A DNA stretch of 64,000 nucleotides from Noviherbaspirillum sedimenti (lineage in GTDB: Bacteria > Pseudomonadota > Gammaproteobacteria > Burkholderiales > Burkholderiaceae_D): assembly GCF_003590835.1 (NCBI RefSeq), contig NZ_QYUQ01000002.1, forward strand, positions 2,418,001 to 2,482,000, in the 5' to 3' direction. Below are positions 55,601 through 63,125 of the stretch, one piece after another. How positions within the stretch are numbered: the first letter of the stretch is position 1; the number at the start of each line of letters is the position of its first letter. The translations under genes and the position numbers were made by a program. The notes under the pieces are model-generated. The model worked only from the letters and a program-made list of their open reading frames with translations, was not told the origin of the DNA and made no database searches.

Positions 55601-55735
55601 GTGTTGGGCGAATTCGAGACCCGTCAAAAGATCCCCCTTAATCTTGACGCCGCTGACACCATCAACCATCTGGTTGTGACCGAATATATTAATGAATTTG
55701 CCTCTGGCAGTAGAACTGGAGTACGCAGTTGGTAA
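52625..55735 (+). CDS. hsdR: Type I restriction enzyme R subunit
   Basis: The ATP-dependent translocase/nuclease subunit, 1036 aa. The nuclease motif is Asp120 (RPDITLLING) and ExK at 134-136 (AFIEVKK). Walker A is HTQGSGKT (313-320), the DEAD-box motif FLDEVHRS is near 425, motif III is GLTGTPLLG near 450, and motif VI QALTRVNRTYKDF near 680. A helical C-terminal domain with repeated Leu/Lys/Glu-rich segments binds HsdM. It overlaps hsdM by 7 bp. All motifs look intact, so it is probably active. Confidence 0.95.
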   Translation: MVFSEDSRVKIPCILHLVRLGYRYLSLKDATWDEETNIFPEIFRKAIARINPGMESDDIGRLLADVKLLLDNEDLGKAFYEKLLERSGIRLIDFENFDNNSFHAVTELTCKNGDDEFRPDITLLINGMPLAFIEVKKPNNREGVLAERNRIITRSRNPRFRRFINITQLMVFSNNMEYDDGSPQPIEGAFYASPSYDSPVFNYFREEETLDITQLLADEDDTLENEVLRDNNLNVIKHSPEFLSNKSPDTPTNRICTSLFSPERLAFLLRFALVYVNETDGLQKHVMRYPQLFATKAIERKLDAGVRKGIIWHTQGSGKTALAYYNTRFLTDYFQRQGIIPKFYFIVDRLDLLIQAQREFAGRGLVVHTIDSREAFARDIKTTQVLHNHSGKPEITVINIQKFQDDPDVVRAEDYDVSIQRVYFLDEVHRSYNPQGSFLANLSQSDRNAIKIGLTGTPLLGDDYNSRALFGDYIHKYYYNASIADGYTLRLIREEIATNYKLTLQEALAAVELQQGDIDRKLIYAHPKFVEPMLDYIVRDFEKSRSALGDASIGGMAICDSAEQARQMFEIFKTVYAAQPSPAYTVQDSAQALIAAAQPESYAARTLLENRARSAALILHDVGSKDERKQWVEDFKAGKIDLLFVYNMLLTGFDARRLKKLYLGRVIRSHNLLQALTRVNRTYKDFRYGYVVDFADIRKEFDATNKAYFDELQTELGDEIEHYSKLFKSAEEIAQEIEAIKDILFSFNIENAEIFSQQISQIQDRATVLALKKALADARNLYNLIRLQGDYALLQQLDFQKLNQLYRETCNHLDLLNLKESIESSTDTSNLLNVALEDVLFMFTKVKEEELVLADKLKNTLRQTREALADNFDQQDPKFITLKEELERLFKKKKLNEVSQIEMTANIGALNAIHEKVKELNRQNHQLRAKYRGDVKYTRIHKRLQERGTMTQTERRLFEALSGVKQQADEQVLQNMQLLDNEGYFERMMMPIVLGEFETRQKIPLNLDAADTINHLVVTEYINEFASGSRTGVRSW

Positions 55736-57363
55736 CACAGGAATTTGAACAACGCACCCGCGAGCTGATCGACAGCCTCAAGGGTATTTGTGCCGCCTAT
55801 GGCTTGGGCAACGATGGCAATGAATTCAAGATCATCACCCAGGTCTTTCTCTATAAATTTCTCAATGACAAATTCGCCTTCGAAGCCAAAAAGATCCGGC
55901 CAACCCTGGCGAAGGCCGACAAGTGGGAGCAGGTCATCGCCAGCCTGAGCGATGACGAACTTGGCAAACTGCATCGCCGGATGGGGCCAGACACCGCCCG
56001 GCTGAAACCCGAGCACTTCATTGCTCACCTGTGGAACCGTCAGACCGCACCGGAATTCGCCAAGCTGTTTGACGACACCCTGCGCGACATCGCCATCAGC
56101 AACAACGACATTTTCGCGGTCAAGACCGATGGCGGCGCCAAGATCACCCTGTTCGATCGGGTCAGCGAATTCATCGCCGATCCCTCCAGGCGCGACGCCT
56201 TTTGCCGCGCCATCATCAACAAGCTGGGCGACTTCAGCTTCGAGCGCATCTTTAACGAAAAGTACGATTTCTACGCCGCACTGTTTGAATACCTGATCAA
56301 GGATTACAACAAGGACAGCGGCGGCAAATACGCCGAGTACTATACCCCGCACGCCGTTGCCAAGATCATGGCTGCCATCCTCGTGCCGGAACCGGTACGC
56401 GGCAAGATCAAGAATGTAAGCTGTTACGACCCATCGGCCGGTTCCGGCACGCTGCTGATGAACATCGCCCACGCCATCGGCGAGCAGCGCTGCAGCATCT
56501 ATTCGCAGGACATTTCGCAAAAATCTTCCAGCCTGTTGCGCCTGAACCTGATCCTGAACAACCTGGTGCACTCCATCCCCAACATCATCCAGGGCAACAC
56601 CATGCTCCACCCCTACCATCGGGATGACAAGGCGCTCAAGAAATTCGATTACATCGTCAGCAATCCACCGTTCAAGATGGATTTCTCCGATTTCAGGAAT
56701 GAACTGGATACCAAGGAGCATCAGGAGCGCTTCTTCGCCGGGGTGCCGAACATTCCCAAGCAGGCCGTCGACAAAATGGCCATCTATCAGCTCTTTTTAC
56801 AGCACATCATTTATTCGCTGAAGCCCGGCGGCAAGGCGGCGGTGGTGGTGCCCACCGGCTTCATCACCGCGCAAAGCGGCATCGACAAGGGCATCCGTCA
56901 GCATCTGGTGGATAACAAGATGCTGGCCGGCATGGTCTCCATGCCCAGCAACATCTTCGCCACCACCGGCACCAACGTCTCCATTCTGTTTATCGACGCC
57001 GCCAACAAGGCCGACGTGGTGCTGATCGACGCTTCCAATCTCGGCGCCAAGGTCAAGGATGGCAAGAATCAGAAGACCCTGCTTTCGACGGAAGAAGAAG
57101 ACCACATCATCGCCACCTTCAACGCCAGGCAGGCAGTGGAGGATTTTTCGGTGGTGGTGAGCTACGACCAGATCGCCGCCAAGAATTATTCCTTGAGCGC
57201 CGGGCAGTATTTCGAAGTGAAGATTGAATACAGCGATCTGACGCCGGCGCAATTTGCCGCGAAGATGAAGGGGTTTACGGACAACCTGGATGCGCTGTTC
57301 AAGGAATCGGCAGGGCTGGAAAAAGAGATCAAGAAGCAGTTGTCGGGGTTACGGTATGAGTGA
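55729..57363 (+). CDS. hsdM: Type I restriction-modification DNA methyltransferase subunit
   Basis: A 544-aa N6-adenine methyltransferase. The SAM-binding motif is DPSAGSG (234-240) and the catalytic motif NPPF (312-315, in VSNPPFKMDF). The N-terminal helical domain up to about 160 is typical of HsdM. The start is TTG at 55729, with GGAG 8 bases before, inside the hsdR end; no better start is visible. Confidence 0.95.
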   Translation: MVTQEFEQRTRELIDSLKGICAAYGLGNDGNEFKIITQVFLYKFLNDKFAFEAKKIRPTLAKADKWEQVIASLSDDELGKLHRRMGPDTARLKPEHFIAHLWNRQTAPEFAKLFDDTLRDIAISNNDIFAVKTDGGAKITLFDRVSEFIADPSRRDAFCRAIINKLGDFSFERIFNEKYDFYAALFEYLIKDYNKDSGGKYAEYYTPHAVAKIMAAILVPEPVRGKIKNVSCYDPSAGSGTLLMNIAHAIGEQRCSIYSQDISQKSSSLLRLNLILNNLVHSIPNIIQGNTMLHPYHRDDKALKKFDYIVSNPPFKMDFSDFRNELDTKEHQERFFAGVPNIPKQAVDKMAIYQLFLQHIIYSLKPGGKAAVVVPTGFITAQSGIDKGIRQHLVDNKMLAGMVSMPSNIFATTGTNVSILFIDAANKADVVLIDASNLGAKVKDGKNQKTLLSTEEEDHIIATFNARQAVEDFSVVVSYDQIAAKNYSLSAGQYFEVKIEYSDLTPAQFAAKMKGFTDNLDALFKESAGLEKEIKKQLSGLRYE

Positions 57364-58525
57364 GTGGGAGCAAACGACGGTTGGCAGGTTTATATCGCTT
57401 CAGAGAGGATATGACCTAACTGAAGACGAGCGCGAACCTGGTAACGTGCCCGTAATGGGAGCAGCGGGTCAGAATGGCTTTCACAACAGAGCGTTGGCTC
57501 CCGCTCCAGGAATTATTATGGGTCGATGCGGCGGCTCGTTTGGCCAAATTCACTTCGCAAATGAAGATTTTTGGCCACACAACACCGCGATGTTCGTTAC
57601 CGATTTCAAAGGAAACGACCCGTACTTCGCTTATTATTTTCTGAAGAATCTCGACTTCAGTAAGCTGAATTCAGGTAGTGCACAGCCATCCCTGAATAGG
57701 AATTACGTCTATCCAATAAAAATATCCGTTCCCTTACCGGCAGCGCAAAAAAAAATCGCCAACGTTCTCTCAACTCTCGACGCCAAGATCGACTGCAACA
57801 ACTGCATCAACGCTGAACTTGAAGCGATGGCGAAAACGCTGTACGACTACTGGTTCGTGCAGTTCGACTTCCCCGACGCCAACGGCAAACCCTACAAATC
57901 CTCCGGCGGCAAGATGGTCTACAACGCTATGCTAAAACGGGAGATTCCGATTGGGTGGGATGCGGTCCAACTCGATGAGATCGTCGATGAAGTCAGGGAT
58001 AATGTTACCCCGATGGATCTGGACGGCAATACGCCTTACATCGGGCTGGAGCACATCGCACGTAAATCCATTGTTTTGGAAAATTGGGCATTGGCCGAAA
58101 AAGCCACAAGCAACAAGACCGCCTTCTGCGCCGGAGATATCCTATTTGGAAAGATTAGGCCGTATTTCCACAAAGTGGGGTTCGCGATGATGGACGGAAT
58201 CGCATCCACTGACGCTATTGTGATGCGCGCAAGAAACGCATCGCTTGTCGGACTGGCTTTGCAAACAGTCTTTTCCGATAGATTTGTTGAAGCTGCCACA
58301 GCTTCCAGCACCGGCTCCAAAATGCCGCGTGCCGATTGGTCGGTGCTTAAACAGTACGGTGTTGCGCTTCCGAATTACGCAACGCAGACGCTCCTCAGTT
58401 ACCAGCAATTGTTCAATCTAGCAATCACGAAAATAGAAAGGCATGTACGTGAGAATCGCGAACTCACCCAACTCCGCGACTGGCTGCTGCCATTGCTGAT
58501 GAACGGCCAAGTAACGGTGGCATGA
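57356..58525 (+). CDS. hsdS: Type I restriction specificity subunit
   Basis: A 389-aa two-half specificity protein. The first target-recognition domain ends in the repeat LPAAQKKIANVLSTLDAKIDCN near residue 140, the coiled spacer that sets the gap in the bipartite target. A second domain from about 200 ends with IERHVRENRELTQLRDWLLPLLMNGQ. The first half is visibly AT-richer than its neighbours, suggesting separate acquisition. A run of nine A residues (57747-57755) lies in the AQKKI codons. It overlaps hsdM by 8 bp. Confidence 0.92.
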   Translation: MSEWEQTTVGRFISLQRGYDLTEDEREPGNVPVMGAAGQNGFHNRALAPAPGIIMGRCGGSFGQIHFANEDFWPHNTAMFVTDFKGNDPYFAYYFLKNLDFSKLNSGSAQPSLNRNYVYPIKISVPLPAAQKKIANVLSTLDAKIDCNNCINAELEAMAKTLYDYWFVQFDFPDANGKPYKSSGGKMVYNAMLKREIPIGWDAVQLDEIVDEVRDNVTPMDLDGNTPYIGLEHIARKSIVLENWALAEKATSNKTAFCAGDILFGKIRPYFHKVGFAMMDGIASTDAIVMRARNASLVGLALQTVFSDRFVEAATASSTGSKMPRADWSVLKQYGVALPNYATQTLLSYQQLFNLAITKIERHVRENRELTQLRDWLLPLLMNGQVTVA

Positions 58526-58535
58526 AGGAGCAAGC

Positions 58536-59585
58536 ATGACCGGGCACGACAAAAAACTCATCCGCAACAGCACCGCCGAGTTCCTGATCTTCACCGGCCA
58601 GGCTGGCGAGCAAAGCATCGAGGCGCGCTATGAGGATGAAACCGTCTGGCTGACGCAGAAGCTGATGGCCGAACTGTTCGCAGTGGATGTGCGCACGGTC
58701 AGCGAACACTTGAAAAACATCTACGAATCCGGAGAGCTGGCGCGGGAGGCAACTCTCCGGAAATTCCGGACAGTTCAAACCGAGGGCCGCCGGGAGGTAA
58801 CCCGCAATGTTGATTTCTACAACCTCGACGCCATTATCTCGGTGGGCTACCGGGTCAATTCCGTGCGGGCCACCCAGTTCCGCCAGTGGGCCACCGGCGT
58901 GCTGCGCGAGTTTGCCATCAAGGGCTTTGTGCTGGACAAGAAGCGGCTGGAGAACGGCGCTTTCCTTGGTGAGGACTATTTTGAGCGCCTGCTGGCCGAG
59001 ATCCGCGAGATCCGGCTGTCGGAGCGCAAGTTCTATCAGAAGGTGACGGACATCTACGCCACGGCGGTGGATTACAACCGCGAAGCGCCGACCACCAAGG
59101 CCTTTTTCGCCAAGGTGCAGAACAAACTGCATTTCGCGATCCATGGGCATACGGCAGCCGAACTGATCGTGCAGCGTGCCGATAGCACCAAACCGCAAAT
59201 GGGGCTTACGTCGTGGGAGCGCGCCCCTGAAGGCAAGATCCTCAGGACCGATGTGGTCGTCGCCAAGAACTACCTCAGCCAGCAGGAGCTGGAATCGCTG
59301 GGGCGCATCGTCAGTTCGTACCTCGACTTGGCCGAGGATCGTGCCAATCGCAAGATCCCGATGACGATGGAAGACTGGGCCAAGCGGCTGGATGCATTCC
59401 TGGAGTTCACCGAGCGCGACATTCTGCGGGATGCTGGCAGGGTCTCGGCCGAGATGGCGCGGTCGCATGCCGAAAGTGAATTCGAGAAGTACCGCATCGT
59501 GCAAGACCGACTCTTCGAGAGCGACTTTGACCGGGTGATCAAACGAATCGAGTCCGGCGGCCAGCAGGGCATCGACGAGGAATAG
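58536..59585 (+). CDS. RhuM-family protein
   Basis: A 349-aa cytosolic protein of the virulence RhuM family. The N-terminal half has a Bro-N-like DNA-binding part (WLTQKLMAELFAVDVRTVSEHLKNIY near residue 34) and NVDFYNLDAIISVGYRVNS; the C-terminal half is helical and charged. RhuM genes are commonly found inside type I restriction operons, but their role is unknown. It starts 10 bp past hsdS. Confidence 0.9.
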   Translation: MTGHDKKLIRNSTAEFLIFTGQAGEQSIEARYEDETVWLTQKLMAELFAVDVRTVSEHLKNIYESGELAREATLRKFRTVQTEGRREVTRNVDFYNLDAIISVGYRVNSVRATQFRQWATGVLREFAIKGFVLDKKRLENGAFLGEDYFERLLAEIREIRLSERKFYQKVTDIYATAVDYNREAPTTKAFFAKVQNKLHFAIHGHTAAELIVQRADSTKPQMGLTSWERAPEGKILRTDVVVAKNYLSQQELESLGRIVSSYLDLAEDRANRKIPMTMEDWAKRLDAFLEFTERDILRDAGRVSAEMARSHAESEFEKYRIVQDRLFESDFDRVIKRIESGGQQGIDEE

Positions 59586-59590
59586 GGCGA

Positions 59591-60136
59591 ATGGCCACGA
59601 AGAAGAACACGCCCAGTTGGAGTGATGTCAAGACCAAACTGGCCGACTTCGACCGCGCAGGCCTGATCGGACTGGTGCAAGACCTGTACGCGACCAGCAA
59701 GGACAACCAGGCTTTCCTGCACGCCCGCTTCGCGCTCGGCGGCGACGTGCTGAAGCTGTACAAGGCCACCATCGACCGCTGGCTATGGCCGGATGTGTTC
59801 AAGAAACAGGACACCTCGGTCGCCAAGGCCAAGAAGGCGATTGCGGACTACAAGAAAGCCGTTGGGCAACCCGATGGGCTGGCGGAACTGATGGTTTTCT
59901 ACTGCGAGCGGGCCGCTGGTTTCAGCAGCGATATTGGCCTGCAGGACGAAGGCTACTTTGATGCACTGGTACGGATGTTCGAGCAGGCCTTGAAGGCCAT
60001 TGCCGCCTTGCCCGACGCGGCACGACCGGCCCTTTTGAAACGCCTGGACGAAGTGCGACGCATCTGCCACAACTTCGGTTACGGCGTCGGCGACGACATG
60101 GATGAATTGCTTGCTGAGCATGGGGTCGATGACTGA
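59591..60136 (+). CDS. Unknown helical protein in the restriction operon
   Basis: A 181-aa protein that I do not recognise with confidence. It is mostly alpha-helical by sequence (LIGLVQDLYATSKDNQAFLHARF, AKKAIADYKKAVGQ, ALKAIAALPDAARPALLKRLDEV) with no signal, membrane segment or catalytic signature. It starts 5 bp past rhuM and overlaps the primase-helicase by 8 bp, so it is coupled to it and is probably a functional partner. Confidence 0.75.
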   Translation: MATKKNTPSWSDVKTKLADFDRAGLIGLVQDLYATSKDNQAFLHARFALGGDVLKLYKATIDRWLWPDVFKKQDTSVAKAKKAIADYKKAVGQPDGLAELMVFYCERAAGFSSDIGLQDEGYFDALVRMFEQALKAIAALPDAARPALLKRLDEVRRICHNFGYGVGDDMDELLAEHGVDD

Positions 60137-62465
60137 CCAGTCTGCCGTTGCAACCCTTCAGGCCGAAAACGCCCGCCTGATCGCGCTGCTCGACGCCCAC
60201 GGCATCGAGTGGCGGCCGCCACAGCCGACCGTTCAGGTGGCGCGAGAGCCTGGACTCTCCCAGCTTTCCACTGCTGAGAAGGTGGCGCTGTTCCGCCGTC
60301 TGTTTCGTGGGCGCACAGATGTCTATCCGGTCCGTTGGGAGGGCAATACCACCGGCAAGTCAGGCTACGCCCCGGCCTGCGCCAACGAGTGGCGCGCCGG
60401 GGTATGTGAGAAGCCACGCATCAAATGTGGCGACTGCAGTAATCGCCTGTTGATCCCGCTGTCCGATGCGGTGATCTATGACCATCTTGCCAGCGAGCAC
60501 ACGGTCGGCGTCTATCCGCTGCTGGAGGACGACAGCTGCTACTTCCTGGCCGTCGACTTCGACGAGGCCGATTGGCGCGACGATGCCCGTGCCTTCATGC
60601 AGTCCTGCCAAGAGCTGGGGGTGCCGGCTGCGCTGGAGATCTCTCGGTCTGGTCGAGGCGCGCACGCATGGGTGTTCTTCACCAGCCGCGTTTCAGCACG
60701 CGATGCCCGGCGCTTGGGCACGGCCATCATCAGCCATACCTGCTCGCGCACCCGGCAACTGAAGCTGGAGTCCTATGACCGGCTGTTCCCGAACCAGGAC
60801 ACGATGCCCAAAGGCGGCTTCGGCAACCTGATCGCATTGCCGCTGCAGAAGTGGCCCCGCGAAAGCGGCTGCAGCGTATTCGTCGATACCGAACTGCGCC
60901 CGCACCCGGATCAATGGGTGTTTCTGGCTTCCCTCCAGCCGATGGCCGCACACGACATCGAGCCGACCATCCTGCGAGCCACGGGCGGCGTCCACCCGCT
61001 GGACGTCACCTTCATTGACGATGAGAACTTGGCCACGCCCTGGAAGCGGGAGAGCACGTCGACCAAGAAGCTGAGCGTGACGCTGGCCAACCTGATCTAT
61101 TTCGAGAAAGCCCAACTGCCGCAGGCACTGGCCAACCGGCTGATCCGTCTGGCCGCCTTCCAGAACCCCGAGTTCTACAAGGCCCAGGCGATGAGGATGT
61201 CGGTGTGGGACAAGCCGCGCGTCATCGGCAACGCGGAGAACTATCCGCAGCACATCGCCTTGCCACGCGGCTGCCTCGATGCGGCGCTGGACCTGCTGCG
61301 GGACAACGGCATCGCCTGCGATCTGCGCGACGAGCGCTTTGGCGGTGAGCCAATTGAGATGTCCTTCGTCGGCACTTTACGACTGGACCAGGAGGCCGCA
61401 GTCGCTGGAATGCTGCACCACGACGCCGGTGTACTGTGCGCTCCGACCGCCTTCGGCAAAACTGTCACCGCCGCCGCGATGATCGCGCGCCGGGGCGTCA
61501 ACACCCTGGTGCTGGTACATCGCACTGAACTGCTCAAGCAATGGCAGGAGCGCCTGCAGACTTTTCTGGGTGTCGGCAAAGGTGTGGTCGGCACCATCGG
61601 CGGCGGCAAGGCCAAACCCACCGGGAAGATCGATGTTGCTGTGATGCAGTCCGTATCCCGGCAAGGCGAGGTCAATTCCCTGGTCGAAAACTACGGTCAG
61701 GTGATCGTGGACGAGTGCCACCACGTGGGCGCCGTGTCCTTCGACGCTATCCTGAAGCGGACCAAGGCCAAGTACGTGCTGGGCCTGACGGCGACACCGA
61801 TTCGCCGCGATGGTCAGCAGCCGATCATCTTCATGCAGTGCGGGCCAATTCGTTACACGGCGGCCAAACCGGCGGGTGCGCCCCATGACCTGGAGGTGCT
61901 CCCACGATCACGCTTCACTCGGATCGACCTGCCGACCGAGGCCGGCATCCAGGACGTATTTCGGCATCTTGCCAACGACCAGGCCCGGACCGACGCCATC
62001 GGTGCCGAAGTCAAGGGTGCGTACGCGCAGGGTCGAAAGGTATTAGTACTGACTGAGCGCACCGAACATCTCGACGCAATCAGGGCTGCCCTCGACGGTG
62101 TGGCTTCAGCACTGTTCGTGCTGCACGGCAGAATGTCAAAGAAACAACGCGCAGCCCTCATTGCCGATCTGGATGCATTGCCGCCCGACGCGCCACGCAT
62201 CTTGTTGGCTACTGGTAAACTTGTTGGGGAAGGCTTCGATCACCCGCCCCTCGATACGCTGGTGCTGGCTATGCCCATTTCCTGGAAGGGCACGTTGCAG
62301 CAGTACGCTGGCCGCCTGCATCGCGAACACGCCAGCAAGACGAACGTGCGGATCATCGATTGCGTGGACACCGGCCACCCGGCGCTGCTACGGATGTGGG
62401 ACAAGCGGCAGCGAGGCTACCGGGCGATGGGATACAGGATCGGCACCGGTGAGCCTTCGGAATGA
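60129..62465 (+). CDS. Primase-helicase fusion of the TOTE conflict-system type
   Basis: A 778-aa two-module protein. A short N-terminal coiled coil (residues 8-25) is followed by a four-Cys zinc region (84-103) and an archaeo-eukaryotic primase-like domain with Asp143/Asp145 (FLAVDFDEADW), His179 (SRSGRGAHAW) and YDRLFPNQDTMPKGGFGN near 216. From about 415 there is an SF2 helicase: CAPTAFGKT (437-445), VIVDECHHV (526-533), LTATP (553-557) and QYAGRLHRE. The primase block is the one described for TOTE conflict systems by Aravind and coworkers. It lacks a nuclease domain. The start at 60129 is chosen; 60120 is possible. Confidence 0.85.
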   Translation: MTDQSAVATLQAENARLIALLDAHGIEWRPPQPTVQVAREPGLSQLSTAEKVALFRRLFRGRTDVYPVRWEGNTTGKSGYAPACANEWRAGVCEKPRIKCGDCSNRLLIPLSDAVIYDHLASEHTVGVYPLLEDDSCYFLAVDFDEADWRDDARAFMQSCQELGVPAALEISRSGRGAHAWVFFTSRVSARDARRLGTAIISHTCSRTRQLKLESYDRLFPNQDTMPKGGFGNLIALPLQKWPRESGCSVFVDTELRPHPDQWVFLASLQPMAAHDIEPTILRATGGVHPLDVTFIDDENLATPWKRESTSTKKLSVTLANLIYFEKAQLPQALANRLIRLAAFQNPEFYKAQAMRMSVWDKPRVIGNAENYPQHIALPRGCLDAALDLLRDNGIACDLRDERFGGEPIEMSFVGTLRLDQEAAVAGMLHHDAGVLCAPTAFGKTVTAAAMIARRGVNTLVLVHRTELLKQWQERLQTFLGVGKGVVGTIGGGKAKPTGKIDVAVMQSVSRQGEVNSLVENYGQVIVDECHHVGAVSFDAILKRTKAKYVLGLTATPIRRDGQQPIIFMQCGPIRYTAAKPAGAPHDLEVLPRSRFTRIDLPTEAGIQDVFRHLANDQARTDAIGAEVKGAYAQGRKVLVLTERTEHLDAIRAALDGVASALFVLHGRMSKKQRAALIADLDALPPDAPRILLATGKLVGEGFDHPPLDTLVLAMPISWKGTLQQYAGRLHREHASKTNVRIIDCVDTGHPALLRMWDKRQRGYRAMGYRIGTGEPSE

Positions 62466-62476
62466 GGCAACGAATT

Positions 62477-62495
62477 TGCCAGAAACCGTCTGGCA
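62477..62495 (+). terminator. Hairpin after the primase-helicase gene
   Basis: TGCCAGA-AACCG-TCTGGCA forms a perfect 7-bp stem 12 bp past the stop codon, followed by TTTCG. It is a weak candidate terminator of the restriction operon. Confidence 0.5.
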
Positions 62496-62778
62496 TTTCG
62501 CAAATACCCGCAACAACCCGCGCCAGTACTCATAAGCTCGGGAGACCAGTCGGCACACGGTCAACCGTCCGCCACTAAAAACAGCAGTAGAAACCCCTGC
62601 AATACGTGCTCAACTGAGGGCTTACGGTTGCCTCCCCTGGCTGGCACAGCCGATGAGGTTAAGGCATGGGGCGACCGAAATTTTCGGAACGTCTTCGGAG
62701 TGCTCCCAGACGACTTTAATTTTCTCTAATACAGTGCTGACAACGTAACGCCCCCCACGAGACAGGCTGCAGAATTTT

Positions 62779-62794
62779 TTTTGACGGTATCAGT
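62779..62794. repeat. Island right-end repeat
   Basis: TTTTGACGGTATCAGT is an exact inverted copy of 49303-49318. A second GACGGTAT follows at 62795. Confidence 0.6.
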
Positions 62795-62861
62795 GACGGT
62801 ATTTCAGAATTTCAAAAAAAGAAAATCCTTTATCCATGCGGGTTTCCGCAGACTGTTCCAC

Positions 62862-62871
62862 TCCACCTATC
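62862..62871. repeat. Partial tRNA-Met 3' repeat, possible attR
   Basis: TCCACCTATC is identical to the T-arm/acceptor part of tRNA-Met at 49137-49146 and is followed by CC where the tRNA has ACC. Ten bases are short for an att site, so the call is tentative. Confidence 0.4.
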
Positions 62872-63125
62872 CCATGCAGGTCGGCTTTTTTTTGCGCACG
62901 GATTTTTTGCGCGTCGGACCAAAGGAACTGTTCATCCGCGCATACTTTTTTGGCTGACGTCAAGGCAAGCGCGCGTACCGCGCCACCCTCATCGACCAGA
63001 TTGCCTTTGAAAGCCCCCTCCCTCCATGGCGAACAACGACCAAGTTCTTCTTGATCGAATCGTCAAACTGCGTCACAGCGCTATAGCGGCTGCCCGGGCC
63101 CGATAGGCGCGCAGGCGCTGTGGAC

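Larger units (their letters stand above)
62466..63125. other. Island right end, no supportable gene
   Basis: This 660-bp stretch holds no convincing gene. It contains a hairpin past the helicase gene, the palindrome CCGAAATTTTCGG (near 62678), the end repeat TTTTGACGGTATCAGT with a further GACGGTATTT, ATGCGGGTTT (62836-62845, also at 49211-49220), and TCCACCTATC (62862-62871), which repeats the 3' part of tRNA-Met (49137-49146). The island is taken to end about here. Confidence 0.6.

Noticed and set aside
62836..63054. Plus-strand 72-codon open frame in the island right end
   Set aside because: It is Ser/Arg/Cys-rich without domain or ribosome-binding site, crosses the presumed attachment site, and has the composition of a random frame.
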